From a bacterium 1XD42-1 (lineage in GTDB: Bacteria; Bacillota; Clostridia; Oscillospirales; Ruminococcaceae): a DNA stretch of 56,903 nt. The position numbers and the translations under genes are program-made. Below the pieces are notes generated by a model. That model was given only the letters and a program-made list of their open reading frames with translations. It had not been told where the DNA came from and did not search any database. Position 1 is the stretch's first letter; every line of letters begins with the position of its first letter. Below, piece after piece: positions 47,034-56,567 of the stretch. The DNA is taken from positions 1-56,903 of the forward strand of contig RAZJ01000017.1 in assembly GCA_003612625.1 (NCBI GenBank), given 5' to 3'.

Positions 47034-48691
47034 TCCTCGTCCTCCGCAAACAGATCATCAATGGCCTGCATTGCCTCATTGGAAAGCTGTCCCACATCGC
47101 CACGAGCTGCCAGTAAAGTTTCTTCTTCTTTTTTAGTAGAAGGGAATGGGATAATGTTATCAATTTTATCAAGTGGTATAGTGGCTGTGTAAGCGGCTTT
47201 CAGCTCATCACAAAGAGTCCTTAATTCGTCTACTTTAGACACAATGCGTAGTTGTTCAGCGAGAGGCGGAAGAGGAAGGATATGACTCATAATTGTCAGT
47301 GTTGCGAGTTCGGTTTGTTTTGTTGAACCAGTTGCTTTCTCATCTATTGTACCTTGAACCTCCGGTCCAGCGAACCAGTAGTACATATATTTGGGCAATA
47401 TATGCATTGGCCGTAATATGGTGACATGTGAATCTGCCACAGCACATTGATAAGAATTAAGTTGCTTATCGTATATAGCTATGCGGCCTAAAGTCCCTTG
47501 ACCCGTAGAGTTCCACAACAAATCGCCAGTTTGAAGCAGACGATTTTCTTCGTATTTTGACATTGTTTCAGGTGCAATAAATCGAGCTTTGCTCATATCT
47601 ATCCCATCCCATTGTACGCATTTTTGTGAAACAACAGGGTACATTTTTGTGTCAGAATATGTTGGCGATTTGCCTCGCTGAATATAGGAGCAAATATCGG
47701 CGGTACGGCACCATACCCATCCTTCCGGCAAATCATAGGGGATCTCCTCTTCCGAGATAGGAGGCAACGGCTTCTCCTTCTTGATTTTGCCCTCTTTAGC
47801 AAGCTGAGCCTTTTCCTGCTGGATACGTTTCAACAATTCAGATGCAGGTTCATCGTGGGAATTTTGTGGCACTAACTTTCCTTGTACAGCCACTTGCAAA
47901 ATTGCTTTAGGTAGATACTCAGTGAAATGTGCCTCTAATGCATCCAGTTTCTTTTCTTCGATTTCCAGTTCATCGCATAAAGCCAATAGTTCATCCAATT
48001 TAGAAATAATACGATTCTGCTCATGTAAAGGTGGGAGTGGTATCGCAACTTCTTTGAGTAAAAATATTTTCAATTCAGCAAAAGTAGTTCCGGATGCAAT
48101 ATTTTTGTAGTCACTAATTAGCCTTGCTTTTAGAGCTTGCTGGATATATCGATTATTAAGGTGATTTTCAACTAGGTGAATCCAAAGAACACGGCCATCT
48201 TTAAAATAAAATGGTTCATCGGTATCAACTAACCAGATTCGTCCATCAGGACAAATTGACGGCATAAGTAAGTCTCCAACGATTGGCTTACCAGTATGAT
48301 TTATTAAATCATAATAATGTTCGTCAGTTATATGATATTTGGGAACTATTTTTTTCCCTGTAGAAAGAGCTCCGACTTCAGTACCACGATAAAAGGGAAT
48401 GCCATCATCAACAAATTCTGAAACAAACACTCGCTTGCTGGATTGAACGTCACCTAAATTGCCAAGTCTACACCAGACCCATCCATCAGGTAAATCAAAC
48501 GGAATTTCATCTTCAGTAATGGGCGGTAGTGAAGCCTCCTTTTTGAGCTTACCCTCCCTAATAAGTCGCGCTTTCTCTTTCTGAATGCGCTTTAATAATT
48601 CGGATGCCGGTTCGTCCTGTGGATTTTGTAGTATCAGTTTCCCCCGCATCGCTGCCTGAAGGATCGATTGACGAAGTTCTGCGGCTTTCAT
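47030..48691 (-). CDS. hsdS: Type I restriction specificity subunit
   Basis: 553 residues. Two halves, each with a target-recognition domain preceded by a near-identical spacer: QAAMRGKLILQNPQDEPASE ... GWVWCRLGNLGDVQS near the start and QVAVQGKLVPQNSHDEPASE ... GWVWCRTADICSYIQ in the middle. TRD ends have LPPLHEQNRIISKLDELLAL and LPPLAEQLRIVSKVDELRTL, the conserved helices that hold the TRDs apart. Determines the bipartite DNA target. 4-bp overlap with both hsdM and the peptidase gene. Confidence 0.93.
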   Translation of the reverse strand: MKAAELRQSILQAAMRGKLILQNPQDEPASELLKRIQKEKARLIREGKLKKEASLPPITEDEIPFDLPDGWVWCRLGNLGDVQSSKRVFVSEFVDDGIPFYRGTEVGALSTGKKIVPKYHITDEHYYDLINHTGKPIVGDLLMPSICPDGRIWLVDTDEPFYFKDGRVLWIHLVENHLNNRYIQQALKARLISDYKNIASGTTFAELKIFLLKEVAIPLPPLHEQNRIISKLDELLALCDELEIEEKKLDALEAHFTEYLPKAILQVAVQGKLVPQNSHDEPASELLKRIQQEKAQLAKEGKIKKEKPLPPISEEEIPYDLPEGWVWCRTADICSYIQRGKSPTYSDTKMYPVVSQKCVQWDGIDMSKARFIAPETMSKYEENRLLQTGDLLWNSTGQGTLGRIAIYDKQLNSYQCAVADSHVTILRPMHILPKYMYYWFAGPEVQGTIDEKATGSTKQTELATLTIMSHILPLPPLAEQLRIVSKVDELRTLCDELKAAYTATIPLDKIDNIIPFPSTKKEEETLLAARGDVGQLSNEAMQAIDDLFAEDEE

Positions 48692-50136
48692 CCCATATCC
48701 TCCTGCTTCATGGCGTCTGCAATACGGCCCAAGATCGACTCAATGTGCGCGGATATAACCGCTTTCTCCTGCAAATAGTTGGCGATAAACTCGTCCGGTG
48801 GTAAAATCTCCTGTGTTTCATGGGGAAACCCGCAGAAATCCAAGTTGTAGTCGGCGGCTATAATATCTTCAATCGGAACGTACTGAGATACCGCGCTTTC
48901 AGTCCTGTTTGTCCACCATGCCTCTACAGGGGCGAAGTGATCGTCCAGCATGGGTCGCGTCTTAGAAAAATGTTTGTATCCCTCTGGCATTTCCAAACGG
49001 TAGAACCACACGCCTTTGGTTGGCGTTCCTTTCTTGAAAAACAGAAGATTGGTGTTGATGTTGGTGTATGGGGCAAATACGTCTTTAGGCAAACGGACTA
49101 TGGTATGCAGATTGCAGTCCGCCAACAGTTTCTGCTTGATAGCGGATTTGACACCTCCACCAAACAGGAAACCGTCCGGGAGAACCATGCCGCAGCGTCC
49201 ACCATCATTTAGAAGAGCCATAATATGGACAAGAAACAAATCAGCAGTCTCTGTGTTACGTAAGTCTGCCGGAACGGACTGGGAAATGGCTTTTTCCTCC
49301 GCTCCACCGAAAGGGGGATTGGTGACGATGACTTCGACCTTGTCTTTGAGCGTATATTCCGCAGTAGGTTTTCGCAACGTGTTATCGTGCCGGATGTCGG
49401 GTACGTCAATACCGTGGGCAATCAGATTGGTGACGCAGAGAAGATAGGGAAACGGCTTTTTCTCAATGCCCCGGATGGATTGCTGAAGTTTACGGTAATC
49501 CTTCGCAGACTGGATGCTGCCTTTGTAACTGTCAATAACACTGGTAAGAAATCCGCCAGTCCCACAGGCCGGGTCCAATATGGACTCCCCCAGTTTTGGC
49601 GCGACCATTTTGACAATGAACCGTGTCACAGGGCGCGGAGTATAAAATTCGCCAGCCTTTCCTGCGCTCTGCAAATCCTTGAGCATATTTTCGTAGATGC
49701 CATTGAACAGGTGCCCGGAGGGCATAGAAAAAAAGTCAATATCATCATTGATCTTGTTGATGACCTGACGGAGCAGAGTGCCAGACTTCATGAAGTTGTT
49801 GACACCTTCCATGATGCTCCGAATTAACCACTTACGCTTTTTAGGGTCATCAGAAGTATCCAGATTGCGTAGCCCCTTGAACATAGCGTCTATATGGGCT
49901 AACAATGCATCGCCAGTAATACCCTCTGCATCGTCTGCCCAATCTCGCCATCTGTACGGTTCGGGAACAACAGTGTAGTAGTCATTCTCTGTACTTTCCC
50001 ACTCTTGTTCCTTGAAATCAAAAGCTTTAAGAAACAGCATCCATGTAATCTGCTCAATATACTGTGCATCGCCGTTGATTCCGGCATCAATCCGCATAAT
50101 ATCTTTTAGTGCTTTTGTTGTTCCCGATACTGCCAT
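48688..50136 (-). CDS. hsdM: Type I methyltransferase subunit
   Basis: 482 residues. AdoMet motif DPACGTGGF (188-196) and catalytic NPPF (273-276) of N6-adenine methylases, with the usual helical N-terminus (LKDIMRIDAGINGDAQYIEQ). Pairs with HsdS to methylate the target. Complete, no disruption seen. Confidence 0.95.
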   Translation of the reverse strand: MAVSGTTKALKDIMRIDAGINGDAQYIEQITWMLFLKAFDFKEQEWESTENDYYTVVPEPYRWRDWADDAEGITGDALLAHIDAMFKGLRNLDTSDDPKKRKWLIRSIMEGVNNFMKSGTLLRQVINKINDDIDFFSMPSGHLFNGIYENMLKDLQSAGKAGEFYTPRPVTRFIVKMVAPKLGESILDPACGTGGFLTSVIDSYKGSIQSAKDYRKLQQSIRGIEKKPFPYLLCVTNLIAHGIDVPDIRHDNTLRKPTAEYTLKDKVEVIVTNPPFGGAEEKAISQSVPADLRNTETADLFLVHIMALLNDGGRCGMVLPDGFLFGGGVKSAIKQKLLADCNLHTIVRLPKDVFAPYTNINTNLLFFKKGTPTKGVWFYRLEMPEGYKHFSKTRPMLDDHFAPVEAWWTNRTESAVSQYVPIEDIIAADYNLDFCGFPHETQEILPPDEFIANYLQEKAVISAHIESILGRIADAMKQEDMG

Positions 50137-50155
50137 AGTGAGGTCCTCCTATTAT

Positions 50156-52516
50156 TTATGCAGCGTAAAGAGCGGCCTCAAGTTCCCGCACCGCTTGTTC
50201 AAAGTCCTTTTTACCCTTAAAAATACGGTTAACAATGTACACAGGGTTGCCAAAGCTGGAAATTGGCTCAACCTTTAATACGTCCATGTTCTCCAAATCG
50301 GACACACCAGCATCAGCGTATTTATCCAAAAGGGCGTTCAGAACCGCTTGGGCCTGTTCTCCATATTTGGCAAAGTAATTACGCTTCCTGACGTTATTTG
50401 CCCGTTCCCGCCTTGTCAGCGGAGGCATATCAAAAGCAACATGACACAAGAGGTCAAAGGGATCAAATTCTTGACCGATCTGCTCTTGCAATTCCTCAAT
50501 CAAAACACCTTGTTTTTCCAGTTCATCCAAGATAGCCTGTTTGCGGTCAGCCGCAGACCATGCGCTCAAAAAATCATCCAGTGTTGCATACTGATCTCGA
50601 ACATTGCGGCGTGTATAGTCGGTCAGAGATTCTGTGATGAGTTTTCCGTTCTTGCCAATATATTGTACCCGTTGCTTTAGAACTGTGACCTCCACATTCT
50701 GGACATAATACTTTACCCTCCTGCCAGGCAGTGTCTCATCCCATGGTCCCTTTGAATCCACGCCTTTTTGTTCATCCAAGTCATCTTCCGAATTATCTAC
50801 GGGATCATCCGGGGCATCTGGAATATCGCCGTTTTCATCCGGGGTAAACGCATCGTCCTGTTCGCAGGGACCATCAAAGTCTGGATCGGCAAAGTGCCGT
50901 GTGTCATTACGAAAATCAAAGATAGTAAAGAACATTTTACCCAGGTCTTCCATAACCCGTGTTCCGCGTCCAATAATCTGTTTGAACTCTGTCATGCTGT
51001 TGATATTGGAGTCCAACACAATGAACTTGACCATCTTTGTATCCACTCCGGTGGTAAGCAACTTGGAGGTGGTTACAAGAACCGGGTACTTACTTCCAAC
51101 ATCTCGGAACCCATCAAGGTGTTTTTTTCCGATTTCATCATCGCCGGTAATGCGCATAACGTAACGTTCATCTTGGTTGACCATATCCTGGTTCTCATTT
51201 ACCAAAGCCTGACGCATCCGATCTGCGTGTTCTCTGTCCACGCAGAAGAATATGGTCTTATCAAATCGTAGATTATGTTTTTTTAGGTAGTTGGAAACGA
51301 CTCTTGCAACAACTTTGGTTCGTTGCTCCAGTACAAGCTCACGGTCAAAGTCGGTTTGTCCGTACTCTCGATCTTCTATGACATTGCCATAGCGATCCTT
51401 TTGGCCTTCGTAGGGCCGCCATCCCTCAGCGTCCTTGTCCAGCACTACTCGAATCACACGATAGGGAGCTAAGAAGCCATCTTCAATTCCCTGCCGGAGC
51501 GTATAGGTATAGATCGGATTGCCAAAGTAATCTATATTTGAAATATCCTTAGTTTCCTTGGGTGTAGCCGTCATACCAATTTGTGTTGCATTGGAGAAGT
51601 ATTCTAAAACCTCCCTCCATGCACTGTCAGCCTTTGCACTGCCACGATGGCATTCGTCAACAATAACAAGGTCGAAGAAGGATGGACTGAATTGCTTAAA
51701 TATCTCTTTGTCGCCTTCCCCAGTCAATCCTTGATATAGTGCAAGGAAAATTTCATATGATTTATCAACCTTCCGATTGCGAATGATAGTCATTTTATCT
51801 TTGAAGGGAGAAAAATCATTGCTGTAGGTCTGGTCAATGAGAGCGTTCCTGTCAGCGAGGAACAGGATACGCTTCTTGACACCGGCTTTCCACAACCGCC
51901 AGATGATTTGAAATGCCGTAAAAGTTTTCCCAGTACCGGTTGCCATAACCAGAAGGATGCGATTTTGACCACGCATCACTGCTTCAACAGTGAGGTTGAT
52001 TGCATTACGCTGGTAATAATAAGGGGTTCGATCCTCACGGTCTGCATAGTAGGGTTCTTTGATAATAGTTTCCTGCTCGGTAGTCAGGCCAGTTCCATTT
52101 TTGTACATTTCCCAAAGGACTTCGGGAGAAGGAAATTCATCCAAAGCTATCGTTTGCTCTTTTTCGCTGTCTATTATCATACGGTTATGGAATGAAAAAG
52201 CATCTCCATTAGATGAAAAAACAAAGGGGATCATCAGGAGTCCAGCATACTCCATAGCTTGTTGCATTCCCTCAGATACACTATGGTTATTGTCCTTCGC
52301 CTCAATAATTGCCAGCGGAATGTGGGGCTTAAAAAACAGGACATAATCAGCCCTTTTACCCTCATCGCGCTTGGATGTGCCGCCTCTGGCAACAATGCGC
52401 CCCTTTGTGATGACATATTCTTCACGGATTTGAGAAGCAGTCCATCCTGCATTTTGGATAGCGGGGCGAATGAATATTGACCGGATTTCTTGCTCATTAA
52501 GGCTTTTCTTATCCAT
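50156..52516 (-). CDS. hsdR: Type I restriction endonuclease/translocase subunit
   Basis: 786 residues. N-terminal PD-(D/E)XK nuclease with D57 and E72-A-K74 (LAIIEAKDNN), Walker A ATGTGKT (191-197), DECH (286-289), and helicase motif VI (KQIIGRGTRVMEDLGKMFFT). Length is in the shorter EcoEI-type range. It moves DNA and cuts it after collision. First gene of the operon, so all four products come from one transcript. Confidence 0.94.
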   Translation of the reverse strand: MDKKSLNEQEIRSIFIRPAIQNAGWTASQIREEYVITKGRIVARGGTSKRDEGKRADYVLFFKPHIPLAIIEAKDNNHSVSEGMQQAMEYAGLLMIPFVFSSNGDAFSFHNRMIIDSEKEQTIALDEFPSPEVLWEMYKNGTGLTTEQETIIKEPYYADREDRTPYYYQRNAINLTVEAVMRGQNRILLVMATGTGKTFTAFQIIWRLWKAGVKKRILFLADRNALIDQTYSNDFSPFKDKMTIIRNRKVDKSYEIFLALYQGLTGEGDKEIFKQFSPSFFDLVIVDECHRGSAKADSAWREVLEYFSNATQIGMTATPKETKDISNIDYFGNPIYTYTLRQGIEDGFLAPYRVIRVVLDKDAEGWRPYEGQKDRYGNVIEDREYGQTDFDRELVLEQRTKVVARVVSNYLKKHNLRFDKTIFFCVDREHADRMRQALVNENQDMVNQDERYVMRITGDDEIGKKHLDGFRDVGSKYPVLVTTSKLLTTGVDTKMVKFIVLDSNINSMTEFKQIIGRGTRVMEDLGKMFFTIFDFRNDTRHFADPDFDGPCEQDDAFTPDENGDIPDAPDDPVDNSEDDLDEQKGVDSKGPWDETLPGRRVKYYVQNVEVTVLKQRVQYIGKNGKLITESLTDYTRRNVRDQYATLDDFLSAWSAADRKQAILDELEKQGVLIEELQEQIGQEFDPFDLLCHVAFDMPPLTRRERANNVRKRNYFAKYGEQAQAVLNALLDKYADAGVSDLENMDVLKVEPISSFGNPVYIVNRIFKGKKDFEQAVRELEAALYAA

Positions 52517-52531
52517 GCTACGCCCCCATTC

Positions 52532-52574
52532 ACGATATATAGCAAATTATAACACGCCTCATTCCTGTGTTCAA
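52532..52574 (-). promoter_or_regulatory. hsd operon promoter with XRE-type palindrome
   Basis: On the minus strand: -35 TTGAAC (52574-52569), 17 bp, -10 TATAAT (52551-52546), then GCTATATATCGT (52543-52532) over the transcription start. This is 10 of 12 identical to the palindrome at the XRE/SLOG promoters. Confidence 0.8.
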
Positions 52575-52684
52575 TAGGGCTTTTGTCGAAAACCTCAGAA
52601 TTTTAGGATTTCATATACAGCTACTTAAGCAAAAAGCGCCATTGAAAGCGAGAATATCGCTATCAATGGTGAATTTATCCTTGA
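52575..52684. other. Junction segment before recombinase fragment
   Basis: No gene. Contains a dyad: CCATTGAAAGCGA and TCGCTATCAATGG (about 52639-52674, imperfect). It marks the join between the restriction island and the conjugative-element remnant. Confidence 0.4.
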
Positions 52685-53263
52685 CAAATCGCTTCTCAGA
52701 AGCGGATTTTGGAGGACTACGCAAGGAAAAACGGCTTTTCCAATATCCGGCACTTTACCGATGACGGAATCCGTGGAACTACGTTCAGGCGTCCGGGGCT
52801 GGACGCTATGTTAGACGAAATCCGGGCGGGGAACGTGGCAACGGTTATCATCAAAGACCAGAGCCGAATCGGGCGTGACGTGGTTGAAGTGGGGCTATTA
52901 AAGCGCACCTTTGACGAGTACCATGTGCGTTTTATCGCCGCAAATGACAACCTTGACACCGCCAACGGCTTTGATATTATGTCTATCTTCCGTGACGTGA
53001 TAAACGAGTGGTACGTTGCCGACACCAGCCGCAAAATCAAAGCTGTTTTCAAATCCAGAATGGAAAAGGGCTTGCGCTGCTCTGGTAGTGTCTGCTATGG
53101 CTACCGCGCTTCCAAAGAAGAAAAAGGCGAATGGGTGATTGATGAAGAAGCCGCCGCCGTTGTGCGCCGTATCTTCCAGAGCGTCCTTGCCGGGGAAACC
53201 ATTGTTTGTAATGAATGTAGAATACAAGGAATTTCAGATAATGAAATGAATTGGAGTGAATAA
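52685..53263 (+). pseudogene. Large serine recombinase fragment (TnpX/TndX-like)
   Basis: In frame from QIASQKRILEDYARKNGF to about LAGET. The first 40-odd residues with the catalytic serine (normally CRLSxDD) are gone, as an in-frame TGA precedes. The catalytic domain remainder (NVATVIIKDQSRIGRDVVEV) and the start of the recombinase domain (DTSRKIKAVFKSRMEKGLRC, GYRASKEEKGEWVIDEEAAA) remain. After IFQSVLAGET the sequence turns unrelated. Nonfunctional; a scar of a conjugative transposon. Confidence 0.8.
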
Positions 53264-53288
53264 AACAGTTTAATATGAGGGAAAAAAT

Positions 53289-53711
53289 ATGTCACGCTAT
53301 TATGGAGAAGTAATCAATCTAAGCCTTAGAGATATTTCTATGCTCAAAAAGTTTAAAATAGTTGATATAAAAAAGCGTTTCTTAGGGTTAGTTAAAATTT
53401 ATACTGTAGAACTTCCAAGTAAAAAAATTGAGGAAATAGCAAAGGATTTTCAATCTAATATGAGTACAAGTCTAAAAAAAGAATGGTATATTACCTTTCA
53501 CAATAGGGAAAGGGTTATTGTCATTTTCCGTACAAGAATATTTGACTTATCTGGAAAAGGTATTACACCTATTCATGGAAAAATGCTTGATATATCCCAT
53601 GCAGAAGATAAAGAAAATTGGAATGAACTGATTAGCTATGCAAAAAAATTAGGTGTTCCCAATAGTCAATGCGATTTTTTACCAGAAGATTTTTCCAAGA
53701 GAACATATTAG
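53289..53711 (+). CDS. Unknown protein in AT-rich island
   Basis: 140 residues, AT-rich unlike flanks. RYYGEVINLSLRDISMLKKF then FKIVDIKKRFLGLVKIYTVE and YITFHNRERVIVIFRTRIFD; compact alpha-beta. Lies between recombinase fragment and KTR protein, the cargo position of Tn916/Tn1549-like elements. I do not recognise a family. Confidence 0.55.
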   Translation: MSRYYGEVINLSLRDISMLKKFKIVDIKKRFLGLVKIYTVELPSKKIEEIAKDFQSNMSTSLKKEWYITFHNRERVIVIFRTRIFDLSGKGITPIHGKMLDISHAEDKENWNELISYAKKLGVPNSQCDFLPEDFSKRTY

Positions 53712-53807
53712 GTATTGCAAGCAATGCGTTTGATATATTCAAAAGTAATCCTAAGACCATAAATTTGTGAGATTTTACAAATAAGCGTAGAGGGAGGTAA
53801 TAGTTCA

Positions 53808-54014
53808 ATGAGAGTTTTACAGTGGATATGTTGTCCTGTTTGTGGAAATAAAACACGATTGCAGATACAAGCAGATACAGAATTAAAAAATTTTCCTCTT
53901 TATTGCCCTAAGTGCAAGCAAGAAAGTTTAATTGACGCAAAGAACTTTCAGATAACAGTTATTAGAGGGTTAAATGTTAAGGGGAAGAATTTATTAACAG
54001 AGTACCCTGTTTGA
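53808..54014 (+). CDS. Cysteine-rich KTR protein
   Basis: 68 residues: MRVLQWICCPVCGNKTRLQI and LYCPKCKQESLIDAKNFQIT. Two CxxC pairs with the KTR motif define this small zinc-binding family, often found next to resistance genes in conjugative transposons of Firmicutes. Confidence 0.82.
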   Translation: MRVLQWICCPVCGNKTRLQIQADTELKNFPLYCPKCKQESLIDAKNFQITVIRGLNVKGKNLLTEYPV

Positions 54015-54065
54015 ATTATTCAATCAAGACAGTATATCATTAAAGAGCCAGATGCACAGACGCAG

Positions 54066-54112
54066 AGCCGACAGGCTTGTGAGAAATCACAGCTTGTCGG
54101 CTATTTTCTTGA
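54066..54112 (+). terminator. Terminator after KTR gene
   Basis: AGCCGACA and TGTCGGCT around a loop with TGTGA/TCACA pairing, then ATTTTCTT. Confidence 0.75.
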
Positions 54113-54238
54113 AAATAAAATGCTATAAGTATGCCGGAAGATAATCATGGGGAAGCAGCCTAAAACGCCACCCCTTGAATTATAAAATGTAACTGTAAAC
54201 CAAGCACCGCCCCATGTGGGAGAAAGGAGGATTTTTTT

Positions 54239-54682
54239 ATGGCTTGCACACAAGCATACAGGGAACACATCATGTATTCTTTCAACGCCTTTTGCAAAGT
54301 TGTCATACGCTATGCCGCTATCAACGCATGGCGCGACAGGAACAGGCGGCGGCAAAAAGAAATATCCTTTGAATACCTCACAGAAGAAAAGTTCTACCCT
54401 CTAAGCACATCAGACGAATTTCTCAAATCACCCTACGAACAATACCCCGTTACAATCTGCGGTCAGACAATCATACTCACCAATGGGGAGCTTGCTGCCG
54501 CCCTGTTATCCCTGCCAGAGAAAAAGAGGGAAATCATTTACCTTTACTTTTTCGGGAATTACACACAGCAGGAAATCGCGGATTTATACGGGCAATGCAA
54601 GAGTACGGCATGGCATTATATCCACAGTGCCTTGCAGTTGTTGCAGGAGGAAATGGAGGTGCTTTTACATGGGGAATCCTAA
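54239..54682 (+). CDS. Sigma-70-like protein of conjugative element
   Basis: 147 residues from ATG after AAAGGAGG. C-terminal region-4-like helix-turn-helix: LLSLPEKKREIIYLYFFGNY, TQQEIADLYGQCKSTAWHYI. Position and size match orf7-type regulators of Tn916-like elements. Overlaps the following HTH gene. Confidence 0.8.
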   Translation: MACTQAYREHIMYSFNAFCKVVIRYAAINAWRDRNRRRQKEISFEYLTEEKFYPLSTSDEFLKSPYEQYPVTICGQTIILTNGELAAALLSLPEKKREIIYLYFFGNYTQQEIADLYGQCKSTAWHYIHSALQLLQEEMEVLLHGES

Positions 54683-54869
54683 CCTTATACCGTATGAAAC
54701 CATTGTCCGGGCGACCAGCGGAGAGCCGGAAGCCGTGGACGAGGTTTTACGGCATTACAGCAAACGAATCCGCTTTGCCGCCCTTGAAAACGGGCACGTC
54801 AACACAGACACCGAGGACAGCATAAGACAGCGGCTTATCACTGCCCTGTTCCAGTTCCGCTTTGACTGA
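54669..54869 (+). CDS. Small HTH protein (Tn916 orf8-like)
   Basis: 66 residues from ATG at 54669. NLIPYETIVRATSGEPEAVD and EVLRHYSKRIRFAALENGHV match the small helix-turn-helix partner always found after the sigma-like gene in such elements. Confidence 0.78.
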   Translation: MGNPNLIPYETIVRATSGEPEAVDEVLRHYSKRIRFAALENGHVNTDTEDSIRQRLITALFQFRFD

Positions 54870-54888
54870 AAAGGCGGCATGACAGGAG

Positions 54889-55317
54889 GTGAGGTTTGTC
54901 GGGAAAATAGCCATGCTGATATTCAATGATACCGAAGAAAAAGCGGTTGAGAAAGCCATAGCCGCCCTTGCCGATATGATACCGCTGGAAGCCATACAGC
55001 CGCCCCACTCCCCGGCACTTATTTTTCCGGGATTGGAAATAAGGCTGCACCAACGTCGGGTACTGAAAGACGGGATTGACGTTTCCCTCACCCGTCTGGA
55101 ATACGGCGCACTCTGCTACCTTGCCGCCAGTCCGGGGAGGGTATTCACAAAGGCGCAAATCTTTGAAGCCGTGTGGAGCATGGAGAGTGAAAGCTGCCAG
55201 TCAAACGTGGCAAATGTGATATGCAATCTACGGAAAAAGATAGAGCCGGACAGCCGCCGCCCCACCTACATAAAGACAGTTTTAGGCATAGGCTACAAGT
55301 TTACTTCCGGGGAATAA
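54889..55317 (+). CDS. Winged-helix (OmpR-type) DNA-binding protein without receiver
   Basis: 142 residues if read from GTG at 54889; ATG at 54913 is an alternative because the AGGAGG overlaps the GTG. C-terminal winged helix: GLEIRLHQRRVLKDGIDVSL, TRLEYGALCYLAASPGRVFT, then NVICNLRKKIEPDSRRPTYI and KTVLGIGYKF. The N-terminal part is not a phosphoacceptor domain. Found as a regulator in clostridial conjugative elements. Confidence 0.72.
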   Translation: MRFVGKIAMLIFNDTEEKAVEKAIAALADMIPLEAIQPPHSPALIFPGLEIRLHQRRVLKDGIDVSLTRLEYGALCYLAASPGRVFTKAQIFEAVWSMESESCQSNVANVICNLRKKIEPDSRRPTYIKTVLGIGYKFTSGE

Positions 55318-55658
55318 CAACAGGATAACCGCCGCTATTGGCGAAGATACGAAACAGGAAATCAAGGAAAAAGGTTTCCTGTTTTTTTACGCCCATTTTG
55401 TCTGTTTCCGGCTTTTCTGCATGGGAAAATACCGCCGCAAAATTGGCAGAATCCACCCCGCGCAAGCCGGGGGAAATCGGAAAAAGCCAGCACAGCGGAA
55501 TCCGTCAGTTACTAAGAGCAAGATTCTACCACAGTACCAAATTTCGCCTACCGGCTCATTTTGTCCTGCGGGAATCTTGTTGGGGTTGCCACCCCAAGCC
55601 CACCTTTTTGCGGCTTGCGCCGCTTGAAAAAATCCACCCACGAAAGGAGTTGAAGCCC
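55318..55658. promoter_or_regulatory. Intergenic region with terminator and candidate oriT
   Basis: No gene. AACAGGAAA/TTTCCTGTTTTTTT (about 55353-55388) is a terminator. TTGGGGTTGCCACCCCAA (55580-55597), 60 bp before the MobC start, is a dyad where Mob-type elements usually keep their nicking site. Confidence 0.45.
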
Positions 55659-55808
55659 ATGAGAAAATACAACACGCCCCACCGCCGCCGGGTAATCAAG
55701 ACCCGCTTGACCGAGGAAGAATACGCCGAGTTTTCCGAGCGTGTTTCTCTCTGCAAAATGAGCCAATCTGAATATATCCGGCAAGCCCTTATTAAGTCAA
55801 GCATATGA
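55659..55808 (+). pseudogene. MobC-like mobilisation protein, truncated
   Basis: 49 residues from ATG at 55659 after AAAGGAG. HRRRVIKTRLTEEEYAEFSE and RVSLCKMSQSEYIRQALIKS form the ribbon-helix-helix part of MobC. The usual C-terminal 60-70 residues are missing: the frame ends at the exact point where RepA-like sequence starts. Confidence 0.7.
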
Positions 55809-55809
55809 A

Positions 55810-56340
55810 GTGCGCCCTATCTTTCGCCGCCTTGCTGATGTTGCAGAGCGTACAGGCTGCGCCGTTATCCTTATCGGGCACTTAAACAAAGCCGCCGGAG
55901 GACAGAGCGCATACCGGGGCTTAGGCTCTATCGACTTCCGGGCGGCGGCGCGGAGCGTCCTGCTTATTGGGCGCGTGAAGCGTGAGCCGAATATGCGCGT
56001 GATTATCCATGACAAATCTTCCCTTGCGCCGGAGGGGAAGCCCATAGCCTTTTGCCTTGACCCCGACACAGGCTTTGAGTGGGTAGGCGAATATGATATA
56101 ACCGCTGATGAACTGCTATCCGGCGCGGGCGGCAACACCGCCACAAAGACCGAGCAAGCGGAAAAACTGATTTTAGACTTACTGGCAGACGGGAAAGAGC
56201 TTGCCAGCGAGGATATAGAGAAAGCCGCCGCAGAAGCCGGGATTTCTGCCCGTACCGTCCGGGCGGCAAAGAAAAACCTTGACGGGCGCATTACCTCAAA
56301 GCGTATCGGCGCGGCATGGTATCACGCCCTTAAAAAGTGA
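55810..56340 (+). pseudogene. RepA-like AAA ATPase, C-terminal fragment
   Basis: 176 residues from GTG: VRPIFRRLADVAERTGCAVI, LIGHLNKAAGGQSAYRGLGS and FRAAARSVLLIGRVKREPNM are the second half of the RepA/RecA-like ATPase (Walker B to sensor region) found in these elements. The part with Walker A is missing upstream; MobC sequence is joined to it directly. A C-terminal winged-helix-like tail (LASEDIEKAAAEAGISARTV) is intact. Confidence 0.75.
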
Positions 56341-56567
56341 AATGGCAAGATCCAAGTGGCAAAACCCAGATACCTTGCCACTTTGCCACTTCGCCACTTC
56401 AACCAAAAAACAGCCGCCCCATGTTACGCATTAGACGCTCTGGAAGCCCCATTTTATAGGGCTTCCAGAGGGAGAAAACCGCCTATGCGGTACTTTATAC
56501 CTTTACCCCCGAAAACAGCGTCCTATTGCGTAACAGGGGCATTTGCCATGAGCAGAAAGGAGAGCCT

